DNA of 64,000 nt, taken from Mucilaginibacter lappiensis. GTDB taxonomy: Bacteria > Bacteroidota > Bacteroidia > Sphingobacteriales > Sphingobacteriaceae. Where the stretch lies: the NCBI RefSeq assembly GCF_900155965.1, contig NZ_FTMG01000006.1, forward strand, positions 124,001 to 188,000. The letters are read 5' to 3'. The translations under genes were made by a program, and so were the position numbers. The notes beneath the pieces are model-generated. The model was not told the origin of the DNA, ran no database searches, and was given only the letters and a program-made list of their open reading frames with translations. This document shows, piece by piece, positions 44,837 to 54,141 of the stretch (position 1 is its first letter; every line of letters begins with the position of its first letter).

Positions 44837-47302
44837 TCAAAAATGTAAAATAACCTTAAAGCTTATATTTCGCCCCATATTATAAATACCAGTATGCCCA
44901 TTAGGCGATGATTTATAATATTCAAAATACTTTAATCGGTTCAAATTAGCCTGGTACGCGGTATCAAATAAATTATCTCCCTGGATAAAAAACTCATAAA
45001 AGGAAGATTTAGCTTTTTCGGCTTTAATGGTAAAACCCAGGCCCGCGTTAAACAGGGTATATCCTTTAGTAAACGTTTCGGTATTATCCAGCGCATAAAA
45101 ATGGTTCTGGTTAGTATAGCCATCAGCCTCAATGCGGGCGTTTAGTTTATTAAATACACCATAAGTTCCAGGCAATGTTGCTCTTAATGCCGACCGGGTA
45201 TGCAACGGAGGTATAAAGGGAAGGTACTTTGCTGCTTCGCCATATTTATCTATCAATGGCTGATTTTTGTTTATCCCGGTTACATAGGATATGCTGTTGT
45301 CAAATGCCAGCCACTTGATGCTTTGCGGATGCAGGTTGAGGGTAAGTTCGGCACCATAAAGCCGGGCTTTTGATTGCTGGTATTGATAGGTGCTGTTTCC
45401 CGGTACAATAATAACAGGATTACCGTTGGCATCATTCAATTTGGCCTGGTAAATATAGTTGTTGATATTATTGTTGAATACTTCGGCAATGATGTCCATA
45501 TCGGGCAGATAAGCAATAAAACCAAGATCTTCCTGCAAACTAAATTCGGGGTTGAAACTGCGGTTACCCAGGTAAACAATGTGCGCACCAGGATCAAGCC
45601 CGTTTGAACCAATTTCGGTAATGTTTGGTGCCCGATAGCCTCTGGCAATATTAGCTTTGAGCAGCAGGCGATCGCTGATATTATAGGTAAGACCTAAACT
45701 ACCCGAAAAGCCCCGGTAATTATGTTTAAAGGCAGGAAACTGTAGACTGGCGCCCGCTGTATCAGGCAGATGTACTTGCTTACCAAACCCGGTTTGTGCA
45801 TCGGTGCCCACATAAAAGTTGTTCCAGGTAATGTGCCTGGTATCATACCTTAAACCACCGGAAATATCGATTCGGCCAAAGCTCCTTTTAGCGAACAGGA
45901 AGCCTCCGGCATCAAACAAATTATAATCGGGTATCGGAAAATCGGTTGCAGCCTTACTACGGTTAGTTTGATACATACCATTGATACCCGCCGTCGTTTC
46001 AACACCACCTAAACTGGGCAGGTTATACCGCACATCATAATTAACGGTATTCAGTACCACATATAAGCCGGCCTGCTCCGGAATAGTAGGATGGTCATAT
46101 TCCCTGCGGATACTTTGTTGAAAGCCCAATGATGTGTTGATACTGCCATCGCCGGTTTTAAAAGAGTTGGTATTGTATACCCTGTAATGCTGTATACGCT
46201 GATGTAAAGGTGTTATGGCATAAGAACGCAATTCATCGTTGGAAACTACAGGACGGTTTTTGATATCGTCTTGCCCTGCCTCATAGATCTGCTTGGTAAA
46301 ACGGCGACTAAGCGAATCGCGACTGCCATCGGGTATTTCCTGGCGGTTATCATATAGTGTAGCGCCAATTTGTGAATAGCCCCATGATTTATCGACCCGG
46401 GCAATGCCGGATAAGTTAAACTCCCGGAAACCGGTATTATAAACAAAACCATCGATCTTATTTTGATAATCATGTGCCGCTTTGGCGGTAGCCCGAAAAG
46501 CGTATTTCCAGTTGTTCTGTTTGTAGGATAAGCCCACGGAAGTGCCGATCATGCCGTTGTTGGTATGATAATCGGTTATGAAATCGCCATTGAGCTTGCC
46601 ATCGTCGCCACTGGGGATGTATGGGATGAGGTTGATAACACCGGCCAGCGCATCGGAGCCATAAGTTAAACTGGCAGGGCCCTTTACCACTTCAGCACGA
46701 CCGATACCGTATTGATCTATCTCGATACCATGTTCGTCGCCCCATTGCTGGCCTTCCTGGCGTATACCATCGTATAAAGTCAAAACACGGTTGTAACCCA
46801 GGCCTCGAATAAAAGGTTTGGAAATATTGGGCCCGGTGGTAACCGCGCTTACACCTGGTACACCTTTGATAATAGCATCAATGATATTGTTATTGACATG
46901 CTGCTCGATCTCTTTTTTGCTCATTACCGTTATGGGCACGGGGTTGCTTCGTAGTTGTGTAGCTCGCGATACCCCTGTTACCACCACTTCATTGAGCTTA
47001 GATGGTTTTTCTTTCAGGCTCACATTTTTTATAACCGGTTCATTGTTGTTAATGGTGATACTGACGGTGTCGGCTTCATAACCGATGCTGGTAAAAGTGA
47101 TACCATAGGTGCCGGGAGGAATGTTCTTGATCTCGAAATAGCCCTTGGTATTGGTACTTACGCCTTTCCCAAGCCCCTTAATGCTTACTGAAGCATAAGA
47201 CAAAGGTTCATTATTGGCGGTAACATGCCCTTTTAAAACTCCGTTTTGGGCAAAAAGTTGATTAGTTATCAATAATATAAAAAGTAAAAGTAGTGCTCGC
47301 AT
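44837..47302 (-). CDS. TonB-dependent receptor, probably metal-linked
   Basis: An 821-residue receptor: signal peptide (LLLLFILLITNQLFAQ), a CarboxypepD_reg-like domain (VLKGHVTANNEPLSYASVSI), a plug (IRGLGYNRVLTLYDGIRQEG) with a DEHGIEIDQYG motif, VKGPASLTYGSDALAGVIN, and a beta-barrel ending in phenylalanine (KVILHF). It is divergent from a DtxR/MntR-type gene with a perfect palindrome between them, which suggests control by iron, manganese or zinc status and possibly uptake of a metal complex. The actual substrate is unknown. Confidence 0.9.
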   Translation of the reverse strand: MRALLLLFILLITNQLFAQNGVLKGHVTANNEPLSYASVSIKGLGKGVSTNTKGYFEIKNIPPGTYGITFTSIGYEADTVSITINNNEPVIKNVSLKEKPSKLNEVVVTGVSRATQLRSNPVPITVMSKKEIEQHVNNNIIDAIIKGVPGVSAVTTGPNISKPFIRGLGYNRVLTLYDGIRQEGQQWGDEHGIEIDQYGIGRAEVVKGPASLTYGSDALAGVINLIPYIPSGDDGKLNGDFITDYHTNNGMIGTSVGLSYKQNNWKYAFRATAKAAHDYQNKIDGFVYNTGFREFNLSGIARVDKSWGYSQIGATLYDNRQEIPDGSRDSLSRRFTKQIYEAGQDDIKNRPVVSNDELRSYAITPLHQRIQHYRVYNTNSFKTGDGSINTSLGFQQSIRREYDHPTIPEQAGLYVVLNTVNYDVRYNLPSLGGVETTAGINGMYQTNRSKAATDFPIPDYNLFDAGGFLFAKRSFGRIDISGGLRYDTRHITWNNFYVGTDAQTGFGKQVHLPDTAGASLQFPAFKHNYRGFSGSLGLTYNISDRLLLKANIARGYRAPNITEIGSNGLDPGAHIVYLGNRSFNPEFSLQEDLGFIAYLPDMDIIAEVFNNNINNYIYQAKLNDANGNPVIIVPGNSTYQYQQSKARLYGAELTLNLHPQSIKWLAFDNSISYVTGINKNQPLIDKYGEAAKYLPFIPPLHTRSALRATLPGTYGVFNKLNARIEADGYTNQNHFYALDNTETFTKGYTLFNAGLGFTIKAEKAKSSFYEFFIQGDNLFDTAYQANLNRLKYFEYYKSSPNGHTGIYNMGRNISFKVILHF

Positions 47303-47318
47303 ATAGTTTAAATTTATG

Positions 47319-47407
47319 CAAACATATTTAATTTATTTGATTAATAAAATATATAAAATTAGTCTTAACTAATTTTATAATAAACGAAATGTTTTTAGCT
47401 ATGTTTG
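47319..47407. promoter_or_regulatory. Divergent promoters with a central 28-base palindrome
   Basis: TATAAAATTAGT (47352-47363), CTTA, ACTAATTTTATA (47368-47379) is a perfect 12-base inverted repeat; the core TTAGT...ACTAA resembles DtxR/IdeR-type half-sites. On the minus side TATGTTTG (47326-47319) serves the TonB receptor, and on the plus side TATGTTTG (47400-47407) serves the regulator, both matching TAnnTTTG. The palindrome lies 25 and 20 bases from these boxes, covering both -33 regions. No TTG is seen at either, so these promoters may be regulated and weak. Confidence 0.72.
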
Positions 47408-47426
47408 TGTGTAATCATAAAGGTGG

Positions 47427-48080
47427 ATGTACACATTATCAGAAGAGAATTACCTAAAATCAATTTACCGGCTTAGCCAGCAATCTAATTTTAAGATAAC
47501 GCCTACAGCCATTGCCGAATCGTTGAAAAACAACCCGGCATCTGTTGTGGATATGATACGCAAGCTGACCGACAAGCAGTTGATAGAGTACGACAAGAAA
47601 AAAGGCGTTAAACTAACTCCTGTTGGTTTAAAAGACGCGGTGTTGATTGTTCGTCGTCACCGGCTTTGGGAAGTGTTTTTGTTAGAAAAACTGGGGTATC
47701 ATTGGGATGAGATTCATGATATTGCCGAAGAACTGGAACACATCAGCGATGCTACACTGGCCGACAGGCTGGATAAGTTTCTCGGTTTCCCGGAATATGA
47801 TCCCCATGGCGACCCTATACCAAAAGCAAACGGTAAGGTTCCGAAACCTTATTCGGTAACCTTAGCCGATCTGAAAATAGGAACTAATTGCCGGGTAGCC
47901 GCTGTAAAAGATACCAGCAGTTCGTTTTTACAGTACCTGCAAAAATTGGATATTGGCATAGGTACCAACATCAAGCTACTGGAAAAAATAACTTACGATA
48001 ATTCGTTGGTGATCAGCATTAATGACAAAGAAAATACTACTGTATCACAAAAATTTGGCGAAAATATTTTGGTGGACTGA
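47427..48080 (+). CDS. DtxR/MntR-type metal-dependent regulator
   Basis: A 217-residue regulator: N-terminal winged helix (ENYLKSIYRLSQQSNFKITP), a dimer/metal domain with the ligand-rich ELEHISD and YDPHGDPIP segments and HDIAEELEH, and a C-terminal FeoA/SH3-like domain (about 150-217). It resembles DtxR/MntR proteins that sense Fe2+ or Mn2+ and repress uptake genes. Its divergent neighbour is a TonB receptor with the palindrome between, so this is a plausible direct target. Which metal is sensed cannot be told from sequence alone. Confidence 0.92.
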   Translation: MYTLSEENYLKSIYRLSQQSNFKITPTAIAESLKNNPASVVDMIRKLTDKQLIEYDKKKGVKLTPVGLKDAVLIVRRHRLWEVFLLEKLGYHWDEIHDIAEELEHISDATLADRLDKFLGFPEYDPHGDPIPKANGKVPKPYSVTLADLKIGTNCRVAAVKDTSSSFLQYLQKLDIGIGTNIKLLEKITYDNSLVISINDKENTTVSQKFGENILVD

Positions 48081-48133
48081 AGAGCTGAAAGCTCAAAGTA
48101 CAAAGCCTAAAGCTATATAAGCAATGATAAAAA

Positions 48134-48166
48134 AAAGGCCTAAAGCAGAAGATGCTTTAGGCCTTT
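48134..48166. terminator. Bidirectional terminator after the DtxR gene
   Basis: AAAGGCCTAAAGCA pairs perfectly with TGCTTTAGGCCTTT around a 5-base loop (GAAGA), flanked by A runs on the left. It lies between the DtxR gene and a leftward gene, so it probably ends both transcripts. Confidence 0.85.
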
Positions 48167-48187
48167 AGCTTTCTTCTTTAAGCTCGC

Positions 48188-48688
48188 TTACGGTGTTTTC
48201 CCGTTTATCTTGGCCGATTCTTCCAGTTCATTATCAACCTGATCGTCAAAATACAAGCGGTATATTAACCAATCGTTTTTGGGTTTGTAAAACATAAAGG
48301 TGAAACGTACCGGTTGGTTCTGGTGTTTTACCAGGTAACTGTACAATATCAGGCTGTTTGATGCCTTGCGTTGCACAATCAATTCCTTTCCGATGTATAG
48401 GCCAATTAAAGCCCGGGTAGTATCAATTTTGGCAATTAACCCTCTCAAACTGGTTGAATCAACCAGTGGATTAGTTTTAAAAATGTTGATGATAGCCCTT
48501 GAAGTACCATCTTTTTCATACGTTTTAAAAAACTTATCAATGTAGGCAGTTGCCCCGGTAGCATTGATGGTGGGCGCTTTTGTAGTTGTAGCCGCCGCCT
48601 GGGCTTGCGCATTTGTGCTGTTACAAATAATAAAAGCTATTGCTAATAGAAATATTGACTTTAATGCCTTTGGATTGAAGTATCGCAT
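48188..48688 (-). CDS. Secreted protein of unknown function
   Basis: A 166-residue protein with a signal peptide (FLLAIAFIICNSTNAQAQ). The body, with FKTYEKDGTSRAIINIFKTN and IGLYIGKELIVQRKAS, may be an NTF2-like or cystatin-like fold, judging from the alternation of a helix and strands. I do not recognise the family with certainty. It is alone between terminators. Confidence 0.6.
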   Translation of the reverse strand: MRYFNPKALKSIFLLAIAFIICNSTNAQAQAAATTTKAPTINATGATAYIDKFFKTYEKDGTSRAIINIFKTNPLVDSTSLRGLIAKIDTTRALIGLYIGKELIVQRKASNSLILYSYLVKHQNQPVRFTFMFYKPKNDWLIYRLYFDDQVDNELEESAKINGKTP

Positions 48689-49190
48689 ACTGATGATTTA
48701 TTAGCTAAAATAAGCAATTAAATTATACCAGTTCCTCTTCACGGTAAAATGATGGTAAATTTATTGTTAGGAAACATGGTGAAATAAGGTTGCCCGAACC
48801 CGGTGCTTGGATAAGAAAGATAATATCGAACAATAAATCTTGAATTTCCAACATCAAAATCATTATGCAACATCTTAGTCTTCGCTACCGCGAGATTAGC
48901 GCAGCGTATCTCGTGGGTGGCATGGTTAAAGCTTCCAGCTTAAGTACTTTCAGCTGAAAGCTGAAGCCATGATCACCACAGGCTGGGTGGGAGCCTGAGG
49001 TAGCTTAAATTTAGCCAGAATCATGGTTTACACTATTTTGGGGTGCATTTGAGTTAATTTATTGACAATAAGTAAATTAACTCAATATTAACCGTGAAAA
49101 GTGTAAACCATGTAAACCCACTTTTTTAATAAAATGGCGTGCCTTTTCAGAAATTACACTTACCCATCTTTTAAATTGTATGCCAATAAA
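48689..49190. repeat. Repeat-rich spacer with copies of two repeat families
   Basis: This 500-base spacer holds no gene I can support. It carries the second copy of the 53-base repeat (48821-48873, 44/53 identical to 20043-20095) and copy B of the 103-base repeat (49024-49126), which ends in the same 25-base tail as copies A and C. Between them lies a stretch with GCTTCCAGCTTAAG and AGCTGAAAGCTGAAG, short palindromes typical of spacers here. Confidence 0.7.
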
Positions 49191-49216
49191 AAAGCCTGCT
49201 ACAGGGAGCAGGCTTT
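49191..49216 (-). terminator. Terminator of pdhB
   Basis: AAAGCCTGCT (49191-49200), loop ACAGGG, AGCAGGCTTT (49207-49216), with a run of T following on the minus strand. Placed 21 bases past the pdhB stop. Confidence 0.85.
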
Positions 49217-49237
49217 ATATAATATTGTATAACGTTA

Positions 49238-50221
49238 TTATTTAGTAACGTACATTACCTCTTTAACTGCTTTAATCACACGTTCAGGATTTGGCAGGTA
49301 TTCCTGGATCAGAGTTGGTGCATAAGGCAGGGGTACGTCGCCACCCATAATGCGTAATATAGGTGCATCAAGATAATCAAACGCGTCTTTCTGAACTTTA
49401 AAGGCAACCTCGGTAGCTATGGAGCCCAAAGGCCAGCTTTCTTCAATGATCACTAAACGGTTTGTTTTTTTAACCGATTCAATAACAGTAGCGTAATCGA
49501 TAGGACGTACAGTACGCAGGTCGATCACTTCAGCATGAATACCTTCTTTTTCCAGTTCGGCAGCTGCGGCAATAACCACTTTCATGATCTTGCCAAAGCC
49601 TACTAAAGTAACGTCAGAGCCTTCTTTAACAACTTTTGCTTTACCTAAGGGTATATAATAAGTTTCTTCTGGAACTTCGCCTTTATCGCCATACATTAAC
49701 TCAGACTCCATGAAAATAACCGGATCCGGATCAATGATAGCTGATTTTAATAAACCTTTAGCATCGTAAGGGTTTGATGGTACTACCACTTTTAAACCCG
49801 GGCAGTTGGCATACCAGTTTTCAAAACACTGGCTGTGCTGTGAGCTTAGCATACCCGCATTACCGGTTGGGCCGCGGAAAACGATTGGAACCGAGAATTG
49901 GCCCCCGCTCATAGACATGATTTTGGCTGCACCGTTGATGATCTGGTCAATAGCTACTAACGAAAAGTTAAAGGTCATAAACTCGATGATCGGGCGCAAT
50001 CCATTCATGGCAGAGCCAATGCCGATACCGGCAAAGCCTAATTCAGAGATGGGCGTATCAATAACGCGTTTGGCACCAAATTCATCCAGCATAGCCTGGC
50101 TTACCTTGTAGGCGCCATTATATTCGGCAACCTCTTCACCCATCAGGTATATTTTATCGTCGTTGCGCATTTCTTCGACCATGGCCTCTCTTAGCGCTTC
50201 TCTGAACTGTATTTCTCTCAT
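49238..50221 (-). CDS. pdhB: Pyruvate dehydrogenase E1 component, beta subunit
   Basis: A 327-residue E1-beta: start chosen at ATG 50221 (MREIQFREAL) as in relatives; the frame extends to 50257 but that adds a non-conserved N-terminus. Landmarks: YLMGEEVAEYNGAYK, ISELGFAGIGIGSAMNGLRP, FRGPTGNAGMLSSQHSQ and GPLGSIATEVAF-like WPLGSIATEV. With E1-alpha (elsewhere), E2 and E3 it converts pyruvate to acetyl-CoA. The gene stands alone here with its own promoter and terminator. Confidence 0.95.
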   Translation of the reverse strand: MREIQFREALREAMVEEMRNDDKIYLMGEEVAEYNGAYKVSQAMLDEFGAKRVIDTPISELGFAGIGIGSAMNGLRPIIEFMTFNFSLVAIDQIINGAAKIMSMSGGQFSVPIVFRGPTGNAGMLSSQHSQCFENWYANCPGLKVVVPSNPYDAKGLLKSAIIDPDPVIFMESELMYGDKGEVPEETYYIPLGKAKVVKEGSDVTLVGFGKIMKVVIAAAAELEKEGIHAEVIDLRTVRPIDYATVIESVKKTNRLVIIEESWPLGSIATEVAFKVQKDAFDYLDAPILRIMGGDVPLPYAPTLIQEYLPNPERVIKAVKEVMYVTK

Positions 50222-50254
50222 TATATTTATATAAAATGATGTTTTTTGCGACCG

Positions 50255-50284
50255 CAAATATAAACACTAATGTGTAAAATGCAA
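50255..50284 (-). promoter_or_regulatory. Promoter of pdhB
   Basis: On the minus strand TTG (50284-50282), 19 bases, TATATTTG (50262-50255). Same geometry as the rimP and tRNA-Asp promoters. The -7 box is about 33 bases before the ATG. The rest of the 218-base spacer shows nothing else. Confidence 0.78.
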
Positions 50285-50439
50285 TCCCTAAGCAAGTGCA
50301 GATAAGGTTTTACCGCATATATTTTACAAAAATCAGCACATTGGATAAATAAACCTTGTACCAATGAAATTTCCATCATTGAAAAACCTTGCCAGCGGTA
50401 TTTAAGACACTAAATGCAATCCTTTTGAGGTTTTGATTT

Positions 50440-50985
50440 TTACATATTATCCAGCATACTCATATCAAACTTGGGTTTGAGGGTGTATTTAAGTTGTACC
50501 AAGCCGCTGCTGAATTGTTCACTACTGATTAGTGTTAGATCTATACGTTCTTTTATATTGATAAAAAGCGGTTTACCCCCACCTAAAATTACGGGATGAA
50601 CGGATATTAATAACTCATTGATCATGTTATTGACTAGAAATGCCGATACCAATTCTGCCCCTCCAAACAACCAAATATTTGCGCCGGGCTGGTGCCTGAT
50701 CTCTTCTATCCGGGTTTTAAAATCTGCCTCAGTAATAATTTCGGCATTGTCACCCACATTCTTTAAGGTATTAGAGAAAACGTACATTTTAATCGCCGAG
50801 AATACCTCAGGGCTTGCGCTCATGAGCATCTCGTAACTTTTGCGGCCAAGAAATATGGCATCGGTATTACCTAAAAATTCGGTCATACCATAATCCTGAT
50901 CGGTAAAACACCAATCATACTCGCCATTAGGGCCTTCAATATATCCATCGAGGCTCAAGGCCAGGTTCAAAATTATTTTTCGCAT
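50440..50985 (-). CDS. RibD C-terminal-like dihydrofolate reductase family protein
   Basis: A 181-residue protein: LNLALSLDGYIEGPNGEYDW at the start, FLGRKSYEMLMS, and WLFGGAELVSAFLVNN and VHPVILGGGKPLF. It matches the RibD_C/dihydrofolate-reductase-like fold (PF01872) used for NAD(P)H-dependent reductions. The real substrate is not known; many such proteins have nothing to do with folate. It starts 24 bases after lutB on the same strand, so the two may be co-transcribed. Confidence 0.88.
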   Translation of the reverse strand: MRKIILNLALSLDGYIEGPNGEYDWCFTDQDYGMTEFLGNTDAIFLGRKSYEMLMSASPEVFSAIKMYVFSNTLKNVGDNAEIITEADFKTRIEEIRHQPGANIWLFGGAELVSAFLVNNMINELLISVHPVILGGGKPLFINIKERIDLTLISSEQFSSGLVQLKYTLKPKFDMSMLDNM

Positions 50986-51009
50986 GGTAGTTTTAGATGT
51001 TATACAGAT

Positions 51010-52401
51010 TTATTCGTCTTCCACAACACGGTTTTTTTCCTGCCATTGTTTGCTGAACGATTTTTCGGCCACATTGGGCATATCACGCAGATGTCCCCAT
51101 GTCTTTTTAAAGAAAGTTTTAAGCAGAAAATTTTTCATTTTGCCGCCAAAAAAGTCGGTAAGCTTGCGTTTAAGCATGCCCTTCGTCCAGATGGCCCAGC
51201 CCCAGCGTTCTTTAGTGGTAACAAGATGCTCCTTTACCGCATCACGGCGATTAAGCAGTAGCATTTTATGAATGTCGATCTTAACGGGGCAAACTTCGGT
51301 GCATCTACCACATAAGCTGGAGGCGTAGCTTAAGTGTTTAAACTCATCCATCCCTCTGGTATGTGGTGTAATAATAGAGCCAATAGGGCCGCTATAAGTA
51401 GTATTATAAGTGTGGCCGCCGATATTTTTGTAAATAGGACAAACGTTTAAACAAGCACCACAGCGGATGCAGTATAAACCCTGACGCTGCTCTTTCTGAG
51501 CTAAAAGATTGGTGCGACCGTTATCCAATAATATCACATACATTTCATCTGGGCCATCGGTTTCATTTGGTTGGCGCGGGCCGCTTAAAATAGTGTTATA
51601 AACCGTAAGATTTTGCCCGGTGCCATGGGTTGATAGCATAGGCCAGAACAGATCGAGATCGGTAATAGATGGTATAAGCTTTTCGATACCAACGATTGCA
51701 ATGTGTATTTTAGGAAAGGTGGTACACAGGCGAGCGTTCCCTTCGTTTTCGCTAATAGCTATACTGCCTGTATCAGCCAGTAAAAAGTTGGCGCCCGTGA
51801 TACCGATATCGGCTTGCAGATATTTCTCGCGCAGTAATTCACGTGCTTTAAGGGTAAGTTGTTCCGGGGTGGCATCAACAGGGGTGCCGAAACGTTCGTG
51901 AAACAGTTTGGCTATATCCTCTTTACTGAGGTGCATAGCCGGGGTAACGATATGGTAAGGCTTTTGCCCCAGGAGTTGCACAATGTATTCGCCCAGGTCG
52001 GTTTCTAATGACTCAATATGGTTACTTTCCAGGAACTCATTTAAGTGAATTTCCTCGGTAACCATTGATTTTGATTTGACGACAGTTTTGGCGTTAGCTT
52101 TGCGAATAATGCTCAAGATCTCACGATTGGCTTCTTCGGCATCATTGGCCCAGATTACTTTGCCCCCACGTTTTTGGAAATTGGCTTCAAACTCTGGTAA
52201 AAACTTATCCAGGTTTTCCATTACCTTCCATTTAATCACATGCCCCTTACGTTTGGCATTGTCAAGGTTAGTAATACGGGAGAGGCCTCGTTCCACAGCG
52301 GTGCTGTATTTATCAATGTTATTATTGATAATACGGCGGTGATCAACATCAAAGGCCTTCTCTTCAGAGGCTACTAAAAACTCTTCCGCTGTGCTTCCCA
52401 T
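51010..52401 (-). CDS. lutB: LutB-type iron-sulfur lactate oxidation protein
   Basis: A 463-residue protein of the LutB/LldF family. Start chosen at ATG 52401 (MGSTAEEFLVASEEKAFDVD) as relatives begin there; an upstream frame to 52470 exists. Two ferredoxin-like clusters are seen: CIRCGACLNVCPIY and CGRCTEVCPVKID. It oxidises L-lactate to pyruvate with LutA and LutC, which are not in this window. The terminator just upstream suggests its own transcription start. Confidence 0.92.
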   Translation of the reverse strand: MGSTAEEFLVASEEKAFDVDHRRIINNNIDKYSTAVERGLSRITNLDNAKRKGHVIKWKVMENLDKFLPEFEANFQKRGGKVIWANDAEEANREILSIIRKANAKTVVKSKSMVTEEIHLNEFLESNHIESLETDLGEYIVQLLGQKPYHIVTPAMHLSKEDIAKLFHERFGTPVDATPEQLTLKARELLREKYLQADIGITGANFLLADTGSIAISENEGNARLCTTFPKIHIAIVGIEKLIPSITDLDLFWPMLSTHGTGQNLTVYNTILSGPRQPNETDGPDEMYVILLDNGRTNLLAQKEQRQGLYCIRCGACLNVCPIYKNIGGHTYNTTYSGPIGSIITPHTRGMDEFKHLSYASSLCGRCTEVCPVKIDIHKMLLLNRRDAVKEHLVTTKERWGWAIWTKGMLKRKLTDFFGGKMKNFLLKTFFKKTWGHLRDMPNVAEKSFSKQWQEKNRVVEDE

Positions 52402-52473
52402 ATATGCGAAAATAAGGTTTTTTTTGTTGAGACGCATATTTTGCGCCATCTGAATATCTGCAGGAAACAAAAA

Positions 52474-52495
52474 AGAGACGCAAATATGCGTCTCT
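52474..52495 (-). terminator. Terminator of the M28 peptidase gene
   Basis: AGAGACGCA, AATA loop, TGCGTCTCT: a perfect 9-pair hairpin with a T run in the minus direction. It lies 38 bases past the M28 stop and ahead of lutB. Confidence 0.8.
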
Positions 52496-52533
52496 ACATT
52501 TTAAATCTTATAAAATCGATTACTCGAAATAAT

Positions 52534-54093
52534 TTATCTTACTTCTTCAGATATCTTGCCGTCTACAAAAGGGCGTTTATCACGGTTCGCTAAATCCCAA
52601 CCAGTATAAAACACCAGTTGCGCTCGCTTAACCAGCAACGGAAAGTTAATTTTACTTACCTCATCGCCAGGTGCGTGATAATCGGAGTGAACACCGTTGA
52701 AGTAGAAAATAATAGGAACACCGTGTTTGGCAAAATTGTAATGATCGCTGCGATAGTAAAATCTGTTAGGATCATTTGGGTCGTCATATTTATAATCTAA
52801 GTGCAACTTAGTATAAGTGTTATTGGCATTCTCTCCAATTTCATGCAGTTCTTTACTCAGCATGGCCGAGCCGATTGCGTATACATAATTGGCCGAGTCT
52901 GGTTTACCAATGTAGTCATAACCTACACGACCAATCATATCAATGTTGAGATCGGTAATGGTGTTAGCTAGCGGAAAAACTGGATGCTCAGAATAATACT
53001 CAGATCCCAGCAAGCCTTTTTCTTCACCAACGTTACCCAAAAACAGGATACTACGGCGAGGTCCATGGCCATCTTTTTTTGCTTGTGAAAATGCACGGGC
53101 AATTTCCAATATCCCGGTAGTACCAGAACCGTCATCATCGGCACCGTTATTTACTTTGTCTTTGGCATTAGGATCAGGGTTTAAGCCAATATGGTCATAG
53201 TGCGCCGAAAATACTAATACCTCATCTTTAAGATCTGTACCCGGCATGTAGCCCAATACATCAACTGCTTTTACTGGTTTCTTTTCGGTAATATAACTGA
53301 TCACTACATCGGCTTTAACTGTAGTCGCAGGTATTATAGTGCCTGCAGCAGCCGTTTTTAGCTCATCATAAGTTTTTCCGATTGTTTTTAAAAACTCATT
53401 AGCAACAGGTATATCAATCATAAATACAGCAGCATTACCTGTATCTTCCTTTTTAATGCCTAAACGCGGACCTGTAACACTTTTGCTGTAACGTTTTAAA
53501 ACCATTGGCACATCGGCATTTGTGGCCAATATAAGCGCAGGTTTTTTACTTTGCAGATCAGCCAATATCTTGTTACGTATAGCACTAAAGCGACCACTTA
53601 TATTAGGTTTTGTACCCGCTTCTGGTCTATCCTCATTTATCCATAGTAATATTTTACCAGTCAGATCGGTGTTGGCTATTTCGCTTTCGGTACCATAACC
53701 TATAAATACTATATCATGAACATTCAGGTTTTTATCAGCATAAATGCCATTAACAAAAAAATCCTGGTTAAAAACAAATGGTTTTCCGTTTACGGTAAAG
53801 GTGCTTACATGTAGCTTGCTTTCAACCAGCGGCACATCCAGAAAATAAGACCCGTTTACGGGGGCTTGCAGGCCCAATCTTTTAAATTCGGCAGCAATAT
53901 AGTTTGCCGCTTTCTCGGCGCCGGGCTTGCCGGTTTCGCGGCCTTCAAATGCATCGGATGCTATAATACTCAGATGCTTTTTGGCATCATCAGCAGTGAT
54001 CAGTTTGGCGTACTTGATAACGGTTGGATTTTGCTGGGCACAGGCATTTAAAGCAAATACCGATGAAATGGCCCATAGATATATTTTTTTCAT
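52534..54093 (-). CDS. M28 family zinc aminopeptidase
   Basis: A 519-residue secreted peptidase: signal peptide (ISSVFALNACAQ), a PA-like insert (about 110-270), and the M28 zinc site: FSAHYDHIGLN, NGADDDGSGTTG, GEEKGLLGSEYY, DMIGRVG and HSDYHAPGDE. It probably removes N-terminal amino acids from peptides in the periplasm or outside. The cysteine in NACAQ could also make it a lipoprotein. Confidence 0.94.
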   Translation of the reverse strand: MKKIYLWAISSVFALNACAQQNPTVIKYAKLITADDAKKHLSIIASDAFEGRETGKPGAEKAANYIAAEFKRLGLQAPVNGSYFLDVPLVESKLHVSTFTVNGKPFVFNQDFFVNGIYADKNLNVHDIVFIGYGTESEIANTDLTGKILLWINEDRPEAGTKPNISGRFSAIRNKILADLQSKKPALILATNADVPMVLKRYSKSVTGPRLGIKKEDTGNAAVFMIDIPVANEFLKTIGKTYDELKTAAAGTIIPATTVKADVVISYITEKKPVKAVDVLGYMPGTDLKDEVLVFSAHYDHIGLNPDPNAKDKVNNGADDDGSGTTGILEIARAFSQAKKDGHGPRRSILFLGNVGEEKGLLGSEYYSEHPVFPLANTITDLNIDMIGRVGYDYIGKPDSANYVYAIGSAMLSKELHEIGENANNTYTKLHLDYKYDDPNDPNRFYYRSDHYNFAKHGVPIIFYFNGVHSDYHAPGDEVSKINFPLLVKRAQLVFYTGWDLANRDKRPFVDGKISEEVR

Positions 54094-54141
54094 GTTTATA
54101 GGTTAGTTATGTTCATGGAATAATTTCTGCCTCCGGCTTCT

